A DNA stretch of 64,000 nt. Origin: Limnoperna fortunei (Eukaryota > Mollusca > Bivalvia > Mytilida > Modiolidae). This document shows positions 47,301 through 62,300 of this stretch, piece after piece. A program made the position numbers and the translations under genes. Each line of letters begins with the position of its first letter. Positions within the stretch are counted from its first letter, which is position 1. The notes under the pieces are model-generated. The model saw only the letters and a program-made list of their open reading frames with translations, was not told the origin of the DNA and ran no database searches. The stretch is taken from contig OX104122.1 in the NCBI GenBank assembly GCA_944474755.1, forward strand, positions 25,569,714-25,633,713, given 5' to 3'.

Positions 47301-50300
47301 GTGGGCCAAAAACAAAATCTGTTTTTGATACAATTTTTCTCTCTCAGTAATCTACAACCACAAATTGTGCAATAATATGTTAAACTCTTCTATAAACAAT
47401 ATTATTTAGGCTCTGTTCAGTCAAAACTAGATACATATTGTTCTACAATGTTACATGTTTATCCTACAAGGCAATAATTTGTTAATAATAATTATGTGTA
47501 TATGTGTTAAATGGATGCTCAAAGTGAAAAATAGGCCATTTAATGGGACATTAAATGACACCCGGCCACGTTGCATGGACAGATGGACTCACTCATAACC
47601 ATACAGAGGGTATCACATAAAAAGTATATATAACTAATTAGAAACCAACTATTTTAATAACTTACACAATTACTACTGTTCCACTTCCCATGTTAAATCT
47701 GAACTCTATTTTAGAATCAACAATATTAAGAGATATAAAGTCTCCATTGCCGCCTGCATAATGACTGGCATAAAACAATAAACCTGAAATAAAAATGTTA
47801 AAAAAGTCCCAAGGTTTAGAAATATCTCCCGACTTCCTGTTGGTGAGATTTCTCTGTCTCACTGGGTGAGATAGCTTATTATGATGTCATGGACGTGACT
47901 GTGAGTTATGTAGACACAAATGGAACCAAACATACTGAAAAAATGCCTAAATAATCTGCAACTCTTGTTAGAAAAAGTATCAAATCACTCATGGAAATTG
48001 CATTCAAGAAATTCTCAAACATGCAGGCAATTTATGTTTTTCTAATCCCTCGACAGAGCCACGGGATGGAAAAGATATCTTTGCCTTAGCGTTTGAAAAT
48101 TTTCTTGTCTCACCTTTCCACTTGTGATAGATACTATCTATGTCATATCTATATAAAGTCACATTTATCCATATATTGGCTATCATACAGTTAGCTGGCG
48201 ATTATCTTAAAATTTAGGTCTAATTAATAATTCATAGAAATAATGTGACTTCTGTGTGCCTTACATATCATTCAAACCTGAATTCAAAGGTGGTTAATTA
48301 ACTTATGATTTTAAAAAATCTGCAAGACATAAAATTATGTTAAAATTGTATTGAGAAACTAACTCCAGTTCTGCAGTGTTTTTCACAAAAAGTCGTAAGT
48401 GTAAAAATACATCGTAAGTGCTGAAGTCACAATGCATTTCCCTTTGATTTTCCAAGACTTGCAATAGATTTTACACTTACGAATTTTTGTAAAATCCACT
48501 GCTGAGCTGTAAAGTGTGAAAATTTTACATAATCAGAATGGCGATTTTTTTTATAAAGACAATATATGTAGTGGAATAATACATGTATTATGAGAAGAGG
48601 AAATTAAATTAGTTTTAACATTAAAAAGTGAAATTATTCCGACTTCATAAAAAAAATCAAAGAATGTGTCCATGAATGTGACACAGATGCCCCTGCTAAA
48701 TGAAGTCCCAAACAGGAAGTAGTTGTCCGACAGGTCTGAAAGTCACTTAGGACAGACAACTTGTGATACTGAACCACCCTGCCAAAGTTAAATTGTTCTC
48801 ATATATGGTTTCTGAGAAAAGCTTGACGGAAATTCATATGGATGTTTGTACAAACTTAATGCCCCCGGACATGTCGTCGCGGGGGCATAAAAAGTGTTAT
48901 TATTTACACAAACTGGTCATGTAATTTATACATACCATTGGGTTTGGAAGTTTTAAACCATATTGTGAATGACATTGCTATACTTCCAATGTCACCAAGA
49001 GGAACTTCAATACTGGAATTTCCTTGGAATTCTGGGATATTTATTGGTTGCAACTTTTCTGTAAAAAAAACATGAAAAAAATGAAGCAAATTTGCAAAAA
49101 AAAGTTTTAATAAGTGGTTTCATTATTTAGGTTTTTTTCTTCTAATAGAGCAGCCAAAACTTAATTCTCTCTGTGACCCTTACAAGAATTTGTATCCATA
49201 ACCTCAATCAAGATCAGTTCTAATTTACATGCAATGACTGGTACTATTGTGTATGAATAAGAAGTAAAATGAGGGCACCAGTTCTTGTGGTATAATGCTC
49301 TGGTTCAAGATTTCCAGAAATTATTTTTTCATAATAACATCATCTTGAAGAGCAGGTTTAGTTGCTTAGAATTATACCAGTACTGGATTATTGTCTGTTG
49401 CTATATTCCCATGAAGTTAAGGCACCATTTTAATCTGTAAACTGTAACCTCTATAACCAAAGAACTCAAGAAAAGGTTTAATTGCACAGAATTATAACAC
49501 AGGATTATTTAAGTTTGCATAAAAGCTATAAACATCAACTAATTCTGAAGGCATATTGAATCCAGTTGTCACATGTTGCTATAGTCTAATGAAGTTACGG
49601 CACCATTTTAATCTATAAACTGTTATCTCTAAAACTCACCAAATTCACAGAATTCTCCCTCTCTGTTTGGACTACATATACATTTATAGGCATTCTGATG
49701 AACTTCACATGTAGAACTTTCATGACAGTTAGACATCACACAGGGGTTTAACACAACTCCACAGTCATGACCTACAAGTACAACTTAGTAACTTAATTCT
49801 ATCTATGAAGACACAGTATTGAGTGGAAATATTTTTTTTTTATTTGATGTTTTTATTTTTTTATTACTCATATTCAGGGGTTATTATGTAAATACATGTA
49901 CATGCATAGGATCTTACATTGGTACGAGTGGATTATCAGATTTCTCCTATCAATATTGGGCGAGGACTTAAATTTAAATAATTTATCTATCGAGATAGAA
50001 GAAATCTGATAATCCAAAAGTACTAATGACAGATTCTGTTTCTCTAATTTTCAAAAGTAGTAAATTTGTCAAATAACGTTGTACTACACATTCTCCCAAC
50101 CCCATTTTTACATTCATGACTTGATAACACGGTAAATGTAATTTGTTTTGTGTATGATGTCATTAGTTCTTATTATGTCGTTATGATTTTAAACCAATCA
50201 ACTGTTGAGAACTGCATTTTCACTAGTGACTAGAACTATTTTTCCACACCAGTCAAGCGCTTTAAATATAATGCAAAAATGAGAGACAAATACATTCTCT

Positions 50301-53300
50301 AATTTTGACGAAATATTTCTAACCGCTTGACCGGTGTGGAAAATATAGTTCTCGTCACTAGTGAATTTGTTGTTCTTAGCAGTTGATTGGTTTAAAATAA
50401 TAACATCATAATGAGAACTCATGACGTCATAAACAAAACACCTTCCATTTACCGCATATTCAAGTCATGAACGTAAAATTGGAGTTGGGAGAATTTGTAC
50501 TTCATTTCGCAAATTTACTACTTTTTAAAATTAGAAAAACAGAATCTTACATTAGTACTCTTGGATTATTCGATTTCTCCAATCTCGATAGTTAAATTAT
50601 GGAAATTTAAGTCCTCGCCAAGGCTCAGACTTAAAATTCCATAATTTATCTATCTCGATTGGAGACATCCAATAGTCCACTCGTACCAACGTAAGATCCT
50701 ATATTAATATTTATAGTTGTCACTATAGATATAACATTATTTCTGTGTTACTCATCACAGCCCTTGTCATTTTCTCTACCTTTAAACAAATGAATGGCTT
50801 TATTTGATAAATATACTTTTCGATAAGACTATGAAAAAAATCATTATAATCCACAAATAAAAATGTCCAAGTATGTTGATTGAAATATGATAAAGAGGCG
50901 TTAAACTCTATAAAATCAATTATTTTACGCCATCATCACTTTTATTACATCAGGACAGACTTCTCGTATTGCAAGACCCATAATTATTGTGCTGAAGTCT
51001 ATAATGTTGTAAGGAGTTAAAGACCTAAGTTAAAGTCTTTGCATAACATTTACAGAAAAAAGCACAAAAAATTAATAAAATCCAACCACTAATGATATTC
51101 ACGAGGCAGCAACACTAGGCACTGCGAAAAATTGTCGGATTTACATGTACATGTGCACAGTGATTATATACCGGGGTGGCATGGGATACTTGTGCGGGTA
51201 GAAGGGTTCATTTTGGCTTGTACTTAGCTATGAAACGTGAGGGGACACCAGGGGTACTAGAGAAACTACATAATGACTCTGAAATTCAGAAATATATTGA
51301 TTAAGAATACAGTACTAATATGTTTTCTTACCGGTAAATCCTGGTTTGCAAACACAGCTGTAAACGTCTGCTCCTTTCATTAAACAAGTTCCTCCATATT
51401 TACAAGGCAGACTGTTACAAGAATTGCTACCACATTCCCCTAAAAACAATTAATGTCAATTTTAAAGTTGAAGAACTATTGTGTGTAGCATCCAGGCTTA
51501 AATGTACTGGTAATATGTTTTTTTTAATGGTGTTTAATGCAACTTTCAGCAATTTTTCAGCTATATCATTGTGTCGAGTTTTTATTGGAAGAGGAAGACG
51601 CAATACTAGAAGAAAACTTCCTACCTTTGGTAGGAAAACTGGCAATCCTGGTCAATTAAGATTTCAGTCGAGCTCATCCTGCCCACAGTGAGACTCGAAC
51701 CCTAAATATCAGTGTTGACAGACCATGTGATTAATAGAAGAGGACTTGCTACTTTAACCACTTGGCCACTGATGCCCAAGACTACTTTTCAACACACTGG
51801 TTAGTATATAGAGACTCTATGCAGTACTACCTTCTAATCCAAATACAGTTGAACTTTGATGGCTCAAACTCACAGGGGCAGACAAAAATTGTTCAAGAAA
51901 TCGGGAGTTCGAGAAACCAGGGCTTGAGATGTCCGGAAATGGTTCATGAGCGGACTGGAATCGATATCGGTTTATATATTTCAATTAGTTTCCTGTCACA
52001 TTGGATTAGTAAAATTGTGTTTCTTTACTGCATTTCAATATATAAATCTTGTTTTATGTACGTACTTATGTTTTCTTAAAATACAAATGTTTACTGTTAC
52101 TTTTCTGGTTTAAATTTTGTGCCCAAGTATTGATAAGTATTATTGCATTACGTAACGGCCTCGATTCGGATTTAATAGCCATTTATTGGCACATATTTGC
52201 CGACAAAGGCGTACATAAATACAAATTGGTGACAGGTTAATTATTAGGGATTATATCACTAAAGATCAAGCTTGGCATTTTACAGGTATGGCTTTGATCT
52301 TCAAACATTTTACGACCAATTAATCATCCAAGCCGTCAATAATTTTAGTTCGAGTTATTCATGGTTTTTTCAATGGATTTTTACTATTGGGACTGCTAAT
52401 TTAGTTCGAGTTTTCGAGAAATTGGTGTTCGAGACATCGAAGCTATTTTAACATTGATTAATACGGGAAAAGTTCCGTACTTTTATAGGTGTTCGAGCGA
52501 TCCGAGTTCGAGCTACTGAAGTTCGACTGTATATCATATGTTGATTGTGATATATGACATGATTTGTGTATACAAGCTAATACTGGTCCTTGCGAAAGTA
52601 GTTGTAGAGGACCAGACATGATATCATGCAGGCAAGGGTTCTGACACTTTTTCAGGGTATTACCCATTCTAGGACTGGTAAAACTGGAGTCACTATTCTA
52701 TCGATGGAATAAATTTCCGGTGCATGTCAAAACATGGCAGGATGTAAAAATAGTCCCAATTTTCTCTTTTGTTTCTGCTTTGCTTGTACTGTTATTGTTT
52801 AAGAGTTGGATGTTTTGATAGGTATGGCATTACTGTAGAACAAGAATAATGTCTTTACAGTGGAAGCACGTTGTACAATGTGACCACTATATTGAAAAGA
52901 AAGTAGAAAAACCATTCTTAAACTTTAAGATAAAATTCCCACACAAAGTCCGTGGACACTCATACTTTTTTCTCCATTTTAATGTAATTTAGAATTATAT
53001 GTGCAATGCCCCATATATGAAATTTTAAGTGAAAGAAAGATATTTTAATAAAACATTTTGATGTCTTGCTCGTTTGGTTACTTTTACACAGGCCAGTCCA
53101 ATAGGATAATGACCTCATCTGTGTAGCTCTACTTACCAATATCTAAACCTGACATAATATCATCTGACAGCTGGGGATAAGACAGATCATACAAATGTGG
53201 CTTGATTTTATTTTGGACTTGGAACGTCTTTATACATCCCACAAACCCTATTTTTAGCTCATCCTTTTCATGCCTAAAACAGATAAGACAAAGCATAAAT

Positions 53301-56300
53301 TGTATTACATTGATACATTACATTGTATTGGTGCAAGTATACTCAGTTGTATTGTCTGTTTGTTGTTTAATGCCACTTTCAGCAATTTGTCAACTATATA
53401 ATGCGTCCAGCTTTCATTTTGGGGAGGAAGCCAGAGGACCTTTAGAAAACCCCCGACATTCGGTAGGAAAACGGGCAATCTGGTCATTTAGGATTGGAGT
53501 AGAGTCAAAACCACAATATCAATGATGACAGACCACATGATCAATAGTAGATGAACTACCTTAACCACTTGGCCACCAAGGCCCCTTTACATATGTATTA
53601 GTGCAATTATTTTATCGGGTATACTCAATAAGCTTTTAGCTGGTCACTAGCGGAATCAGAGTGTCAATTAATGGGACACAGCAATGTGGATCCATCTACT
53701 CTCTACTGACATGTATGGGGTAGTGGTTCCTACTATGGCAGCTTTTGGGTCTTTTTACTCATAAAAGGCTATTTTGGCCCTTTTACTCAAAGCTATGGGT
53801 TCCCTCTACCCTGAGACAACTATGGCGGCCCCTCTACTCTGACACACCAATGGGGGCCCTGTACTCAGACACCACTGTGGGACACTGTACTCAGACAAAG
53901 CTACGGGGCCCTCTACTCTTACACAACTGTGGGGGTGCCTCTACTCTGACACAGCTATGGGGGTCCCTGTACTCAGACACCGCTGCGGGGCCCTGTATGG
54001 GAGTCATCTTCTCTGACAGTTATAGATGTCCTTCTAGTTTACCAACCACTGATCAATAACTGCTATTTAATATACTTACATACTGACATCATTTGGTGCA
54101 CTCCCAAGATAAAATGGACGATCTAAATTCAATGAAGTAAGCGATCCTGGTGCACTAGCAGTAACCTCTGGTTCCTTATCTACTATTAACTTGCCATCAC
54201 GTCCATCTCTACTGGCAGTTAAATGGATAAATCGGTTCAGCTGGATTTTCTCTTTGTTCCGTAGGGTTACTGGACCACCTCCAACATCAAATCTGAGATA
54301 AACAGAGGAACAGCAAATCAAACTACAACCTGATTCAACATCTATGTTATAATCCTTAAAGCAAGATAAATATATCATGTCAAGTCACTGCAGAAAAGAT
54401 GTCAATTTTAAGTACCAGTTTCACCTAGAAATGGAAGAGGAAATCTACTTTGGTTGTCTTCTGATTTATTGATATTTTGATGTAATTCTATATTAATTAT
54501 ATGTTTTTTTAAACTCGATGCATTTTCTCGCCATCTCATCTCAGGACTGTCGCCCTTTGATGAGATATGGACGAAAAAATGCATCTCGTTTCAAACAATA
54601 AAAATAATCTGTTAATTGCTGTTTTGTTACATTGTGAGTTTGTGACATCACAGTGTTGACTTAACGACATCTTGACAGAGAGGTGAGGTGGGCCCATCTC
54701 TCGCTAGAAGAGTGTTTTGTTTGTTTGTTTGATGGTGTTTTAACGCCTCTTTCAGCAATTTTTCAGCTATATCATGGCGTCCAGTTTTTATTGGGGGAGG
54801 AAGCCGGAGTAGCCGGAGAAAACCCCCGACCTGTGGTAGGAAAACTGGCAATCCTTGTCACTTAAGATTGGAGACGAGTATACCCTGCCTGCAGTGAGAA
54901 TCGAACCCGCAATCTCAGTGTTGACAGACCACGTGATCAATAGTAGACAAACTACCTTGACCACTCCGCCACTGAAGCCCCTGCTAGTAGAGTGAGATGG
55001 GAAAATACCGCACATAAAGATCAAAGGAAAATACTGCAAAATAGTGATAATACATATTATATTGTAAAATAAACAGCATATACATTAATAAAGTATGTGT
55101 AGCAGCTATGAAACAAGTAAGAATTAATCTCAAAGAGGCAGGTAGTTAGTACTTACCAACAATAATCATTTATAGCATACAAACTTACCTGAATTCCACA
55201 AATCCATCATTAAGAGCTAGCATTAGGAAATCTCCAGTACCATTCTGGTACTGACTGTTATACAGTAGCAGACCATCATAATTCAAAGCTTTAAAACTCA
55301 GGTCTATTGTAAGCTCATGCTCTGTTTTGATAGATTTCCTCAGAATTAGCTGTGACATACCGGAAAATGATGGTGTAGTTATTCTACCATCTGTAAATAA
55401 AATTACATAATGAGCTGTATCTAAGAAATAAGTTATGGTAGGTACAAGGATGTAATGACAGCACTAGCCCAGCAAGTTTGGAATAAAGTTACTGGTTCTC
55501 CAATGGGCACACAGCAAGAGGTAACCAGTCTAACAGCCAAAGAATTAATCTTCTATTCCATAACTAAAACAAACAATACAAAACAAACAAAAACATAAAC
55601 AAAACAAACCTCTACCAAAATCAAAGACAAACAAAAAACATAAACCAAACAAACCTAGTTCAGACTTTGATCTGACTAGCACCAAATCCAATCCCAATCT
55701 AGGTCTTCATGCAAGCTTGCCATATCCAAAGTTTCAGCAAAATTGGTTTATCCGAACTGAATTTATTGACCAGACACTGTTTTTCTATTTTTACTAACAG
55801 TGACATTGACCTTGATCGACAGGCCCAAAATCTAATCCCAAGATAGGTCTTCATGCATGCATGCTATATCCAAACTTTCAGAAATTTGGTTTTTCCAAAC
55901 TAAAGCTATTGAAGGGAAACTGTTTTTATTTTTAGTAAAAGTGACTTTGACCCTGAAACGACTGTCCCCAAATTTAATTCCAAGCTAGGTCTTTATGCCA
56001 GCTTGCTATCCAAAGTTTCATCAAGATTGGGCTATCCAAACTAAAGTTATTGACTGGAAACCCTCTGTTTCATGCTGCCCGCCCACCTGCCATACCCCAA
56101 TCTAATAACCAGGTATTTTGTTGAAAACCTGGTTAACAATAAATATAAACCAAATAAACCCCTACCAAAAACCAAAAAATGCCCCAAAAAAAAATATAAA
56201 CCAACGATACCCTTGAAGAACTGGGGCTCGTGATACCCTAAGGACTAGGCTGGTGATATCCTAAGGAGTAGGCTAATAATACCCTAGGGAATGGGCTGGT

Positions 56301-59300
56301 GATACCATTTAAGGACTGGGACTGGTGATACCCTAGGGAATGGGCTGGTGATACCCTAGGGAATAAGCTGATGATACCCTTAAGGGACTGGGGCTGGTGA
56401 TACCCTAGGGAGAAGGCTGGGTAATACCCTAGGGAGAAGGCTGGGTAATACCCTATGGAATTGGCTGGTGATACCCTTAAGGGACTGGGGCTGGTGATAC
56501 CCTAGGGACCAGGCTGGGTAATACCCCAAGGATTGGGCTGGTGATACCCTTAAGGAACTGGGGCTGGTGATACCCCAGGGACTGGGCTGTTGATGCCCTA
56601 GAGAATGGGCTGGTAATACCTGAAGTAAACTTTACCGTGTCTCTCGACGGGTGTTTGCCTGACAAAATGGAAAACTGCTACAGCGTTTGGTCGAGTTTAT
56701 GATCCTTTTAAAGATCTCAGATTACACGTTTTGAAATGAACAATTATTTTCCACAGTAAATCAGCGTTCTGAAATGCGGCTGAATTTTCATTTTGATACA
56801 GCTATTTTCCATACTAAATTTTGACCTTGAATCCGGGCTGGTGATATCCTAGGGAACTAACAATCCTCCAGCTTTGAAGCCTTAATTTTGTTTGGTTGAT
56901 ATAATTTACTTAATACTAACTGTCTTTACAGATAGGTCCAGAAAAGCCAATAGGGCAAAGACAACGGATTCCAAGGTCTTTGTCCAGACGACAGATACCG
57001 TGGTTACGACAAGGGTTGTCTGCACATGGATCACCACCAGTGTCACTATCTGGTTGTATAGTTTTAACCTCTGTGTAAAGAAAAAGAAAAATGTTTTAAA
57101 TACCAGGTACAGTCAGGCCTATGTGAGAGACTGCATGTATTAAAGTATTATTGCATCAACTTTTCCATATTGGCTGAGTTAGTGTCCCAAGGATACTTAT
57201 ATTGGACTTAGGCAAAAGACCACTTTATCCCTTCAGTTAGGGTCTCTAAGCTTTCTAGGGATTTATAAATATTTAAGAGATTAACAGCATACTTTATTTG
57301 ATGTGATTCAAATTCAGATTAACATTTAAGGGCTATTACATCAAAACATACAAAAATTAGGACCCTGGGATGGAACTTGGAAATCTAAGGATGTGTCTAA
57401 AACTCCCTTATGGGCTGTCGTTTCTTTCTTCTTTTCTAAATATGATTTTGGCTACAGGTCCTCGGTTCATAAAAAAGTTTGTTGTGAAGTGAAACACAAT
57501 TATATGTCAGTCCTTGCACTTCTTTTCATTAAGTATAATCCTTTGTTTGACTTCAAGGAGTTAAGACATTAAAGAAAACACATTATTTTATTACCGAAAT
57601 AAAGACAGATGCAATATATACATACCAACACATTCCATAAGGTCAGACGATGATACGTAACCTTGGTTACACTGACAGATTCCCTGTCTACACTGACTGT
57701 TACTAGCTGCACAGTAGTTACCATGGAGACAAATATCATTTATCTTAACTGAAATAAAGAAAAAGGCAATTACAACTGAGAGCTATATCATTATTTCAAA
57801 ATAAATAAATAAACCAAACAAAAAAAAAGTTTCTAGATACAAGCATGACCAATGATGACTGACGTCAGGATGTGTAGCATATCTGCAGTATTTGTGACAA
57901 ATTTCGACAATGTAATTGACATTTTCAGCTGATACCGATGCATTAGGAAATGTCAGATGAGCCATAGGGCAAAAGAAGGTTTAGGCAAATAGGAAAAAAG
58001 CAAAAATACTTATTAAGTAATAAAGATATATTGTATATTGTATTGTCATATTTTATTAATAAATAATTTTGCTGTATTTGAATTTGTACAAAGTATAACG
58101 TGATATTTTGTATTTTGGCGGATGGACTGATTTATTGCGGATTGAACTATTACTAAAAATAGAACAAAAAAAATTCCAAAAATTGTGTGACTTTTCACAA
58201 TCAGGCAATCATATTTTACATCCGGTAATCATCTGGTGGAACACAACAACAAACAGTGTACAGTATTGAGCACAATAGGTTTGCATCCTTTAATAAAAAT
58301 GAGATATACTTGAACTCTAAACAGCAGACACATACAGCGGTGAAAGTAATAATATAAAAAATACAGACTTTCACTTAGTGAATACAAGTTGCAAATATCA
58401 ATCTCTGACTACGTCCGCGGACCATATACATCTCTCAGTTGATATTAACTTATACTGACTAAGACCTCTGAGCAGAGATCAAACTTAATGTCACAGCACG
58501 CACCATTGGTTAGTGTTTCTATACCAAAGTATCACCATACATTTTCTAGGTAGAATGGCAGGTCTTCAACAAACATGGACCAGAATAATGATAATGACAT
58601 GTGGTTTAATAATTGATGAATACAGTATTAAAAACCAAGGAATCAGTTAGGTCAGCATCATGATAGCATTATATTAATCATGTTCATTTCTTTCCTTTTT
58701 TTTTGGGGGGGGGGGGGGGGAAACAACATAATCTGTCAATTGTAGAGTTTTGAAGTTTATTGGAGTTATCACCTTGTGGAGGCTGTTTTTTTTGTTCTTG
58801 TCTGTGGTTTTTCTGTTGACTTAGTCAAATCAGATTCATCATCGTGTGTTGTCGTTTTTCTTGCCAATCTACCTCCATTCATAGATGACGTGGTCTTTTT
58901 GCCTGAGGAGAACACATGAGTTTAAGTATGAAAAATGAAAAAAATTACTGGCGAAAAACAGTCACCAAGTCTAAATTGCCCATTTAACAGATTACTTCTG
59001 AAGAACAGTACATTTTTAACAACACAGTGTATTTTCAAATAATACTTAAGATATAATCCATAAAAGTTTATTTTACACTGCCAAGATGCTATATTTTGCT
59101 TAACATTTTCTCAATTTCTATAAACAACAGAGGAAACTGAAAGTTTTGATTGGATGAAATGCAGAATGAAAACAAAACTATCCCCAAATGTTTTCTTTTA
59201 ATGCGTCAGGGCTTAATCTACACATGTGACAAAAAAAAAGAAGGGATCTGTCTGAAAGTTGACAGTATAATTAAAAGAGAAGAAAATTAATTTTAAGAAA

Positions 59301-62300
59301 ATTAACAGTAGGTTAGGATATTATTTTATTATTATTTTTACATAACTTCTGCAAATCTTACCATCACAAGGTCCAAAGTAGTGCACATACAAACTTTTCT
59401 GTCGTTCACATTCAGCACGATGCAATAAACACTCCGAGGTATACGTGTTGCCGTCACTGCCACACACCACGGCTGAGTTGACATGATCCCTCTCTGTGCA
59501 TCCCAGATTACTACAGTCACAATATGCCATGTTGTCCTGTTCTTTACACTGTCCACCGAGGCCACACAACAGGTCGTCACAAGTTCCTCTGATGTATCTA
59601 CCAACTAAACAAATACAGGTCATACCTGTGTTAAGAGGTCACCAAGGGCTAATTAAACAGGTATTCTAATTAGACAGGTGGTCTAATTAGATATAGGAGG
59701 TATAATTATACAGGTGGTCTTATCAGACAGGTATTCTAATTAGACAAGTGGTCTTATCAGACAAGTGGTCTAATTAGACAGGTGGTCTCAGTAGACAGGT
59801 GGCCTATTAATACAGGTTCACTGAATATAAAGTTTACTCTAGACAAATCTTTAAATTATGAATGGTGTTATAATACAGGTTTCTACTGAATACACATGGT
59901 CTATTTAGCATGTGGAATTGCACGCTGTTTTGATAAATGGTCTATAGATTGGAGAAGGTAGGTAATGCTTGCTAGATATGTATGACCATGCGAGTTTGTA
60001 AGACAAAAAGTCACTATACATGCCAATCACCCTACTGATTTTCAGGTCTGTCCACTGCTGTCCAAATTTGGGGCCATTTTCTACCACTTTCCATAATTTA
60101 TTACAGAATATTTTTTTTATTTTTATATTTTAAAGAGCAAATTTTGTTGAAAGCCACAGTCTTTCCTGATTATTTGAGTGAAAATAAGCATCAAAACTAA
60201 ATATTGGTGGTCCTACCAAAATTGCTTTTGGCTAATATTGGATTGTTTAAACAAATTAAAAATCTTTTCTTAAAAGTTCTTATATTTCACTCTTCAAGGA
60301 GCAGAAGTTGTAATGATTCCTGATCTAATGATGTAAATTTGAGTTTTTCTAATTTCATTAGCCATATACTAAAACATCTGTTCAGTTTTAACTCTATTCC
60401 AAGAATCCTCCACCTTCCAACGCTTTTTTAAAGACTTTGATGGCAGAGTAGCTCCCACGCTCCTATCAAAGTCTAAAAAAGTGTTGAGTGGCAGAGGATT
60501 TTCAGACAATTTTAACTCAATCTGTCCTTTTGTCAACAATGCACCATGTTGAGTCATCTGACCCTTCCACTTTGTGTCTATAGGGTTAGAATGTAGGCCA
60601 CTATTGGATTGTAACAGGAACAAAAAGTGTTTTATCTAACAATGTTTAACCTTGGGACTTTGTAAGGTCATAATTTATTTATAGTCCTTTGCAATTCAGT
60701 GCTTATTAGTTGCAGTAAACTTTACATTTGTTTGAAAGGTGTTTAATGCCACTTTCAGCAATTTTTCTGCTATATCATGGCGTCCAGTTTTGATTGGGGG
60801 AGGAAGCCAGAGTACCCGGAGAGAACCCCGATCTGCGGTAAGAAAACTGGCAATTCTTGTAAATTAAGATTGAAGTGGAGTACACCCTACCTGCAGTGAG
60901 AATCGAACCTGCAATCTCAGTGTTGACAGAGCATGTTATTAATTGTTTGATGTTTGTTTGAATGGTGTTTTAATGCCACTTTCAGCAATTTTTCTGCTAT
61001 ATCATGGTGTCCAGTTTTTATTGGGGGAGGAAGCCAGAGTACCCGGAGAGAACCCCGACCTGCAGTAGGAAAACTGGCAATTCTTGTCAATTAAGATTGG
61101 AGTCGAGTACACCCTGTCTGCAGTGAGACTCGAACCGGCAATCTCAGTGTTGACAGAGCATGTGATTAAAAGTAGACAAACTACCTTAACTACTCTAAGG
61201 TATACGAGGCCCCTAGTCCAAAATATAGACAACTCAATTGGTCCCATATGATATGATGAAAAGTTGCAATAAAGAACATAAAATAATAAATAACTATTTT
61301 AAACATACAAGTGATGCAACCATCTCTATCCACAGGGAGGCCATTTTGACACTGGTCACATTTTAATCCCCTCACTCCCTCTCTACATATACAACTTCCT
61401 GTCATCTGATCACAGTCTGATCTTGTTGACCCATATGGGTTACAATCACAGCCTAAAATGGCACAATATTGAATATTAAACCTGGAATAGAGTGAACCCT
61501 GCCTTAGCCAAACCCCATGGAAAGTGAATGTTTTTTGTAAAAATTGTCACAAGATGTTTGTTTCTTTTACACAGGATTAAGTTTAGACAGTTTTGTGATT
61601 TCTTTATTTATTAAGGATAAAGTTTAGTCTTCTTTACACAGGAGGCTGATTTACAGCGAATTCGGTTTCGACAGGTTTCACTGTGTTTTCATGAACAAGG
61701 TCAATTGATATGTAATATTTTCTGAAGTGCCTACTACAGGGACAAAAGATTGGACAAGTAGATATATTTATTAGTCATAATCTTTAACATGTTTACTGCT
61801 ATACTTATCAAAACTACCAAATAACATCGAGTTCTCGCAGTAACTGTTACTTCTGTGTAAAATGAAGAACAATTCCATTGATCATAATTTTTCCAACTTA
61901 CTTATTGGGAGATGAACAACAATTTTATGCCTATCCCTCTTCCTAGGAATGCTAAAATTTCTCCCAAAATGTTGTTTTATAGGCAGGGATATGCAGTATA
62001 GGCTTCGTATGTCTATGTCTTATACAATGCGTAGTATGTTGGTACAATGCTCTACAAATTTTACCTGTACTGCTATACATGATCAGACTTTATGCTTTAA
62101 TTTTAATTTCTTTTAAATACTCAATCGATGCATGAGCAATGCTGTCCACTTGGTATAATCGAACTTGGTATTTCAGCACGAGACTGATTGTCGACATTGT
62201 AATTATTTGTATTGATGACGTTGACTATACATGTATTCTTCCGCAAACAATAAGTGACACTAAAAATTTGTGAATTGCAAATATTTTTTCATTACTTGTT

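Noticed and set aside
53745..54059. 104-residue plus-strand frame with LYSDT repeats
   Set aside because: Generated by a minisatellite on the strand opposite agrin.
54715..55039. Open frame (minus) of 83 residues
   Set aside because: Lies in a SINE and its host repeat; the same peptide stretch (VKVVCLLLITWSVNTEIAGS) recurs in the SINE at 61.0 kb.
56477..56665. Minus-strand frame with repeated SPVP-like peptides
   Set aside because: A translation of the 22-bp minisatellite, without splice-site support.
60369..60623. 84-residue minus-strand frame in an agrin intron
   Set aside because: No recognised domain and no in-phase splice borders; kept as intron.
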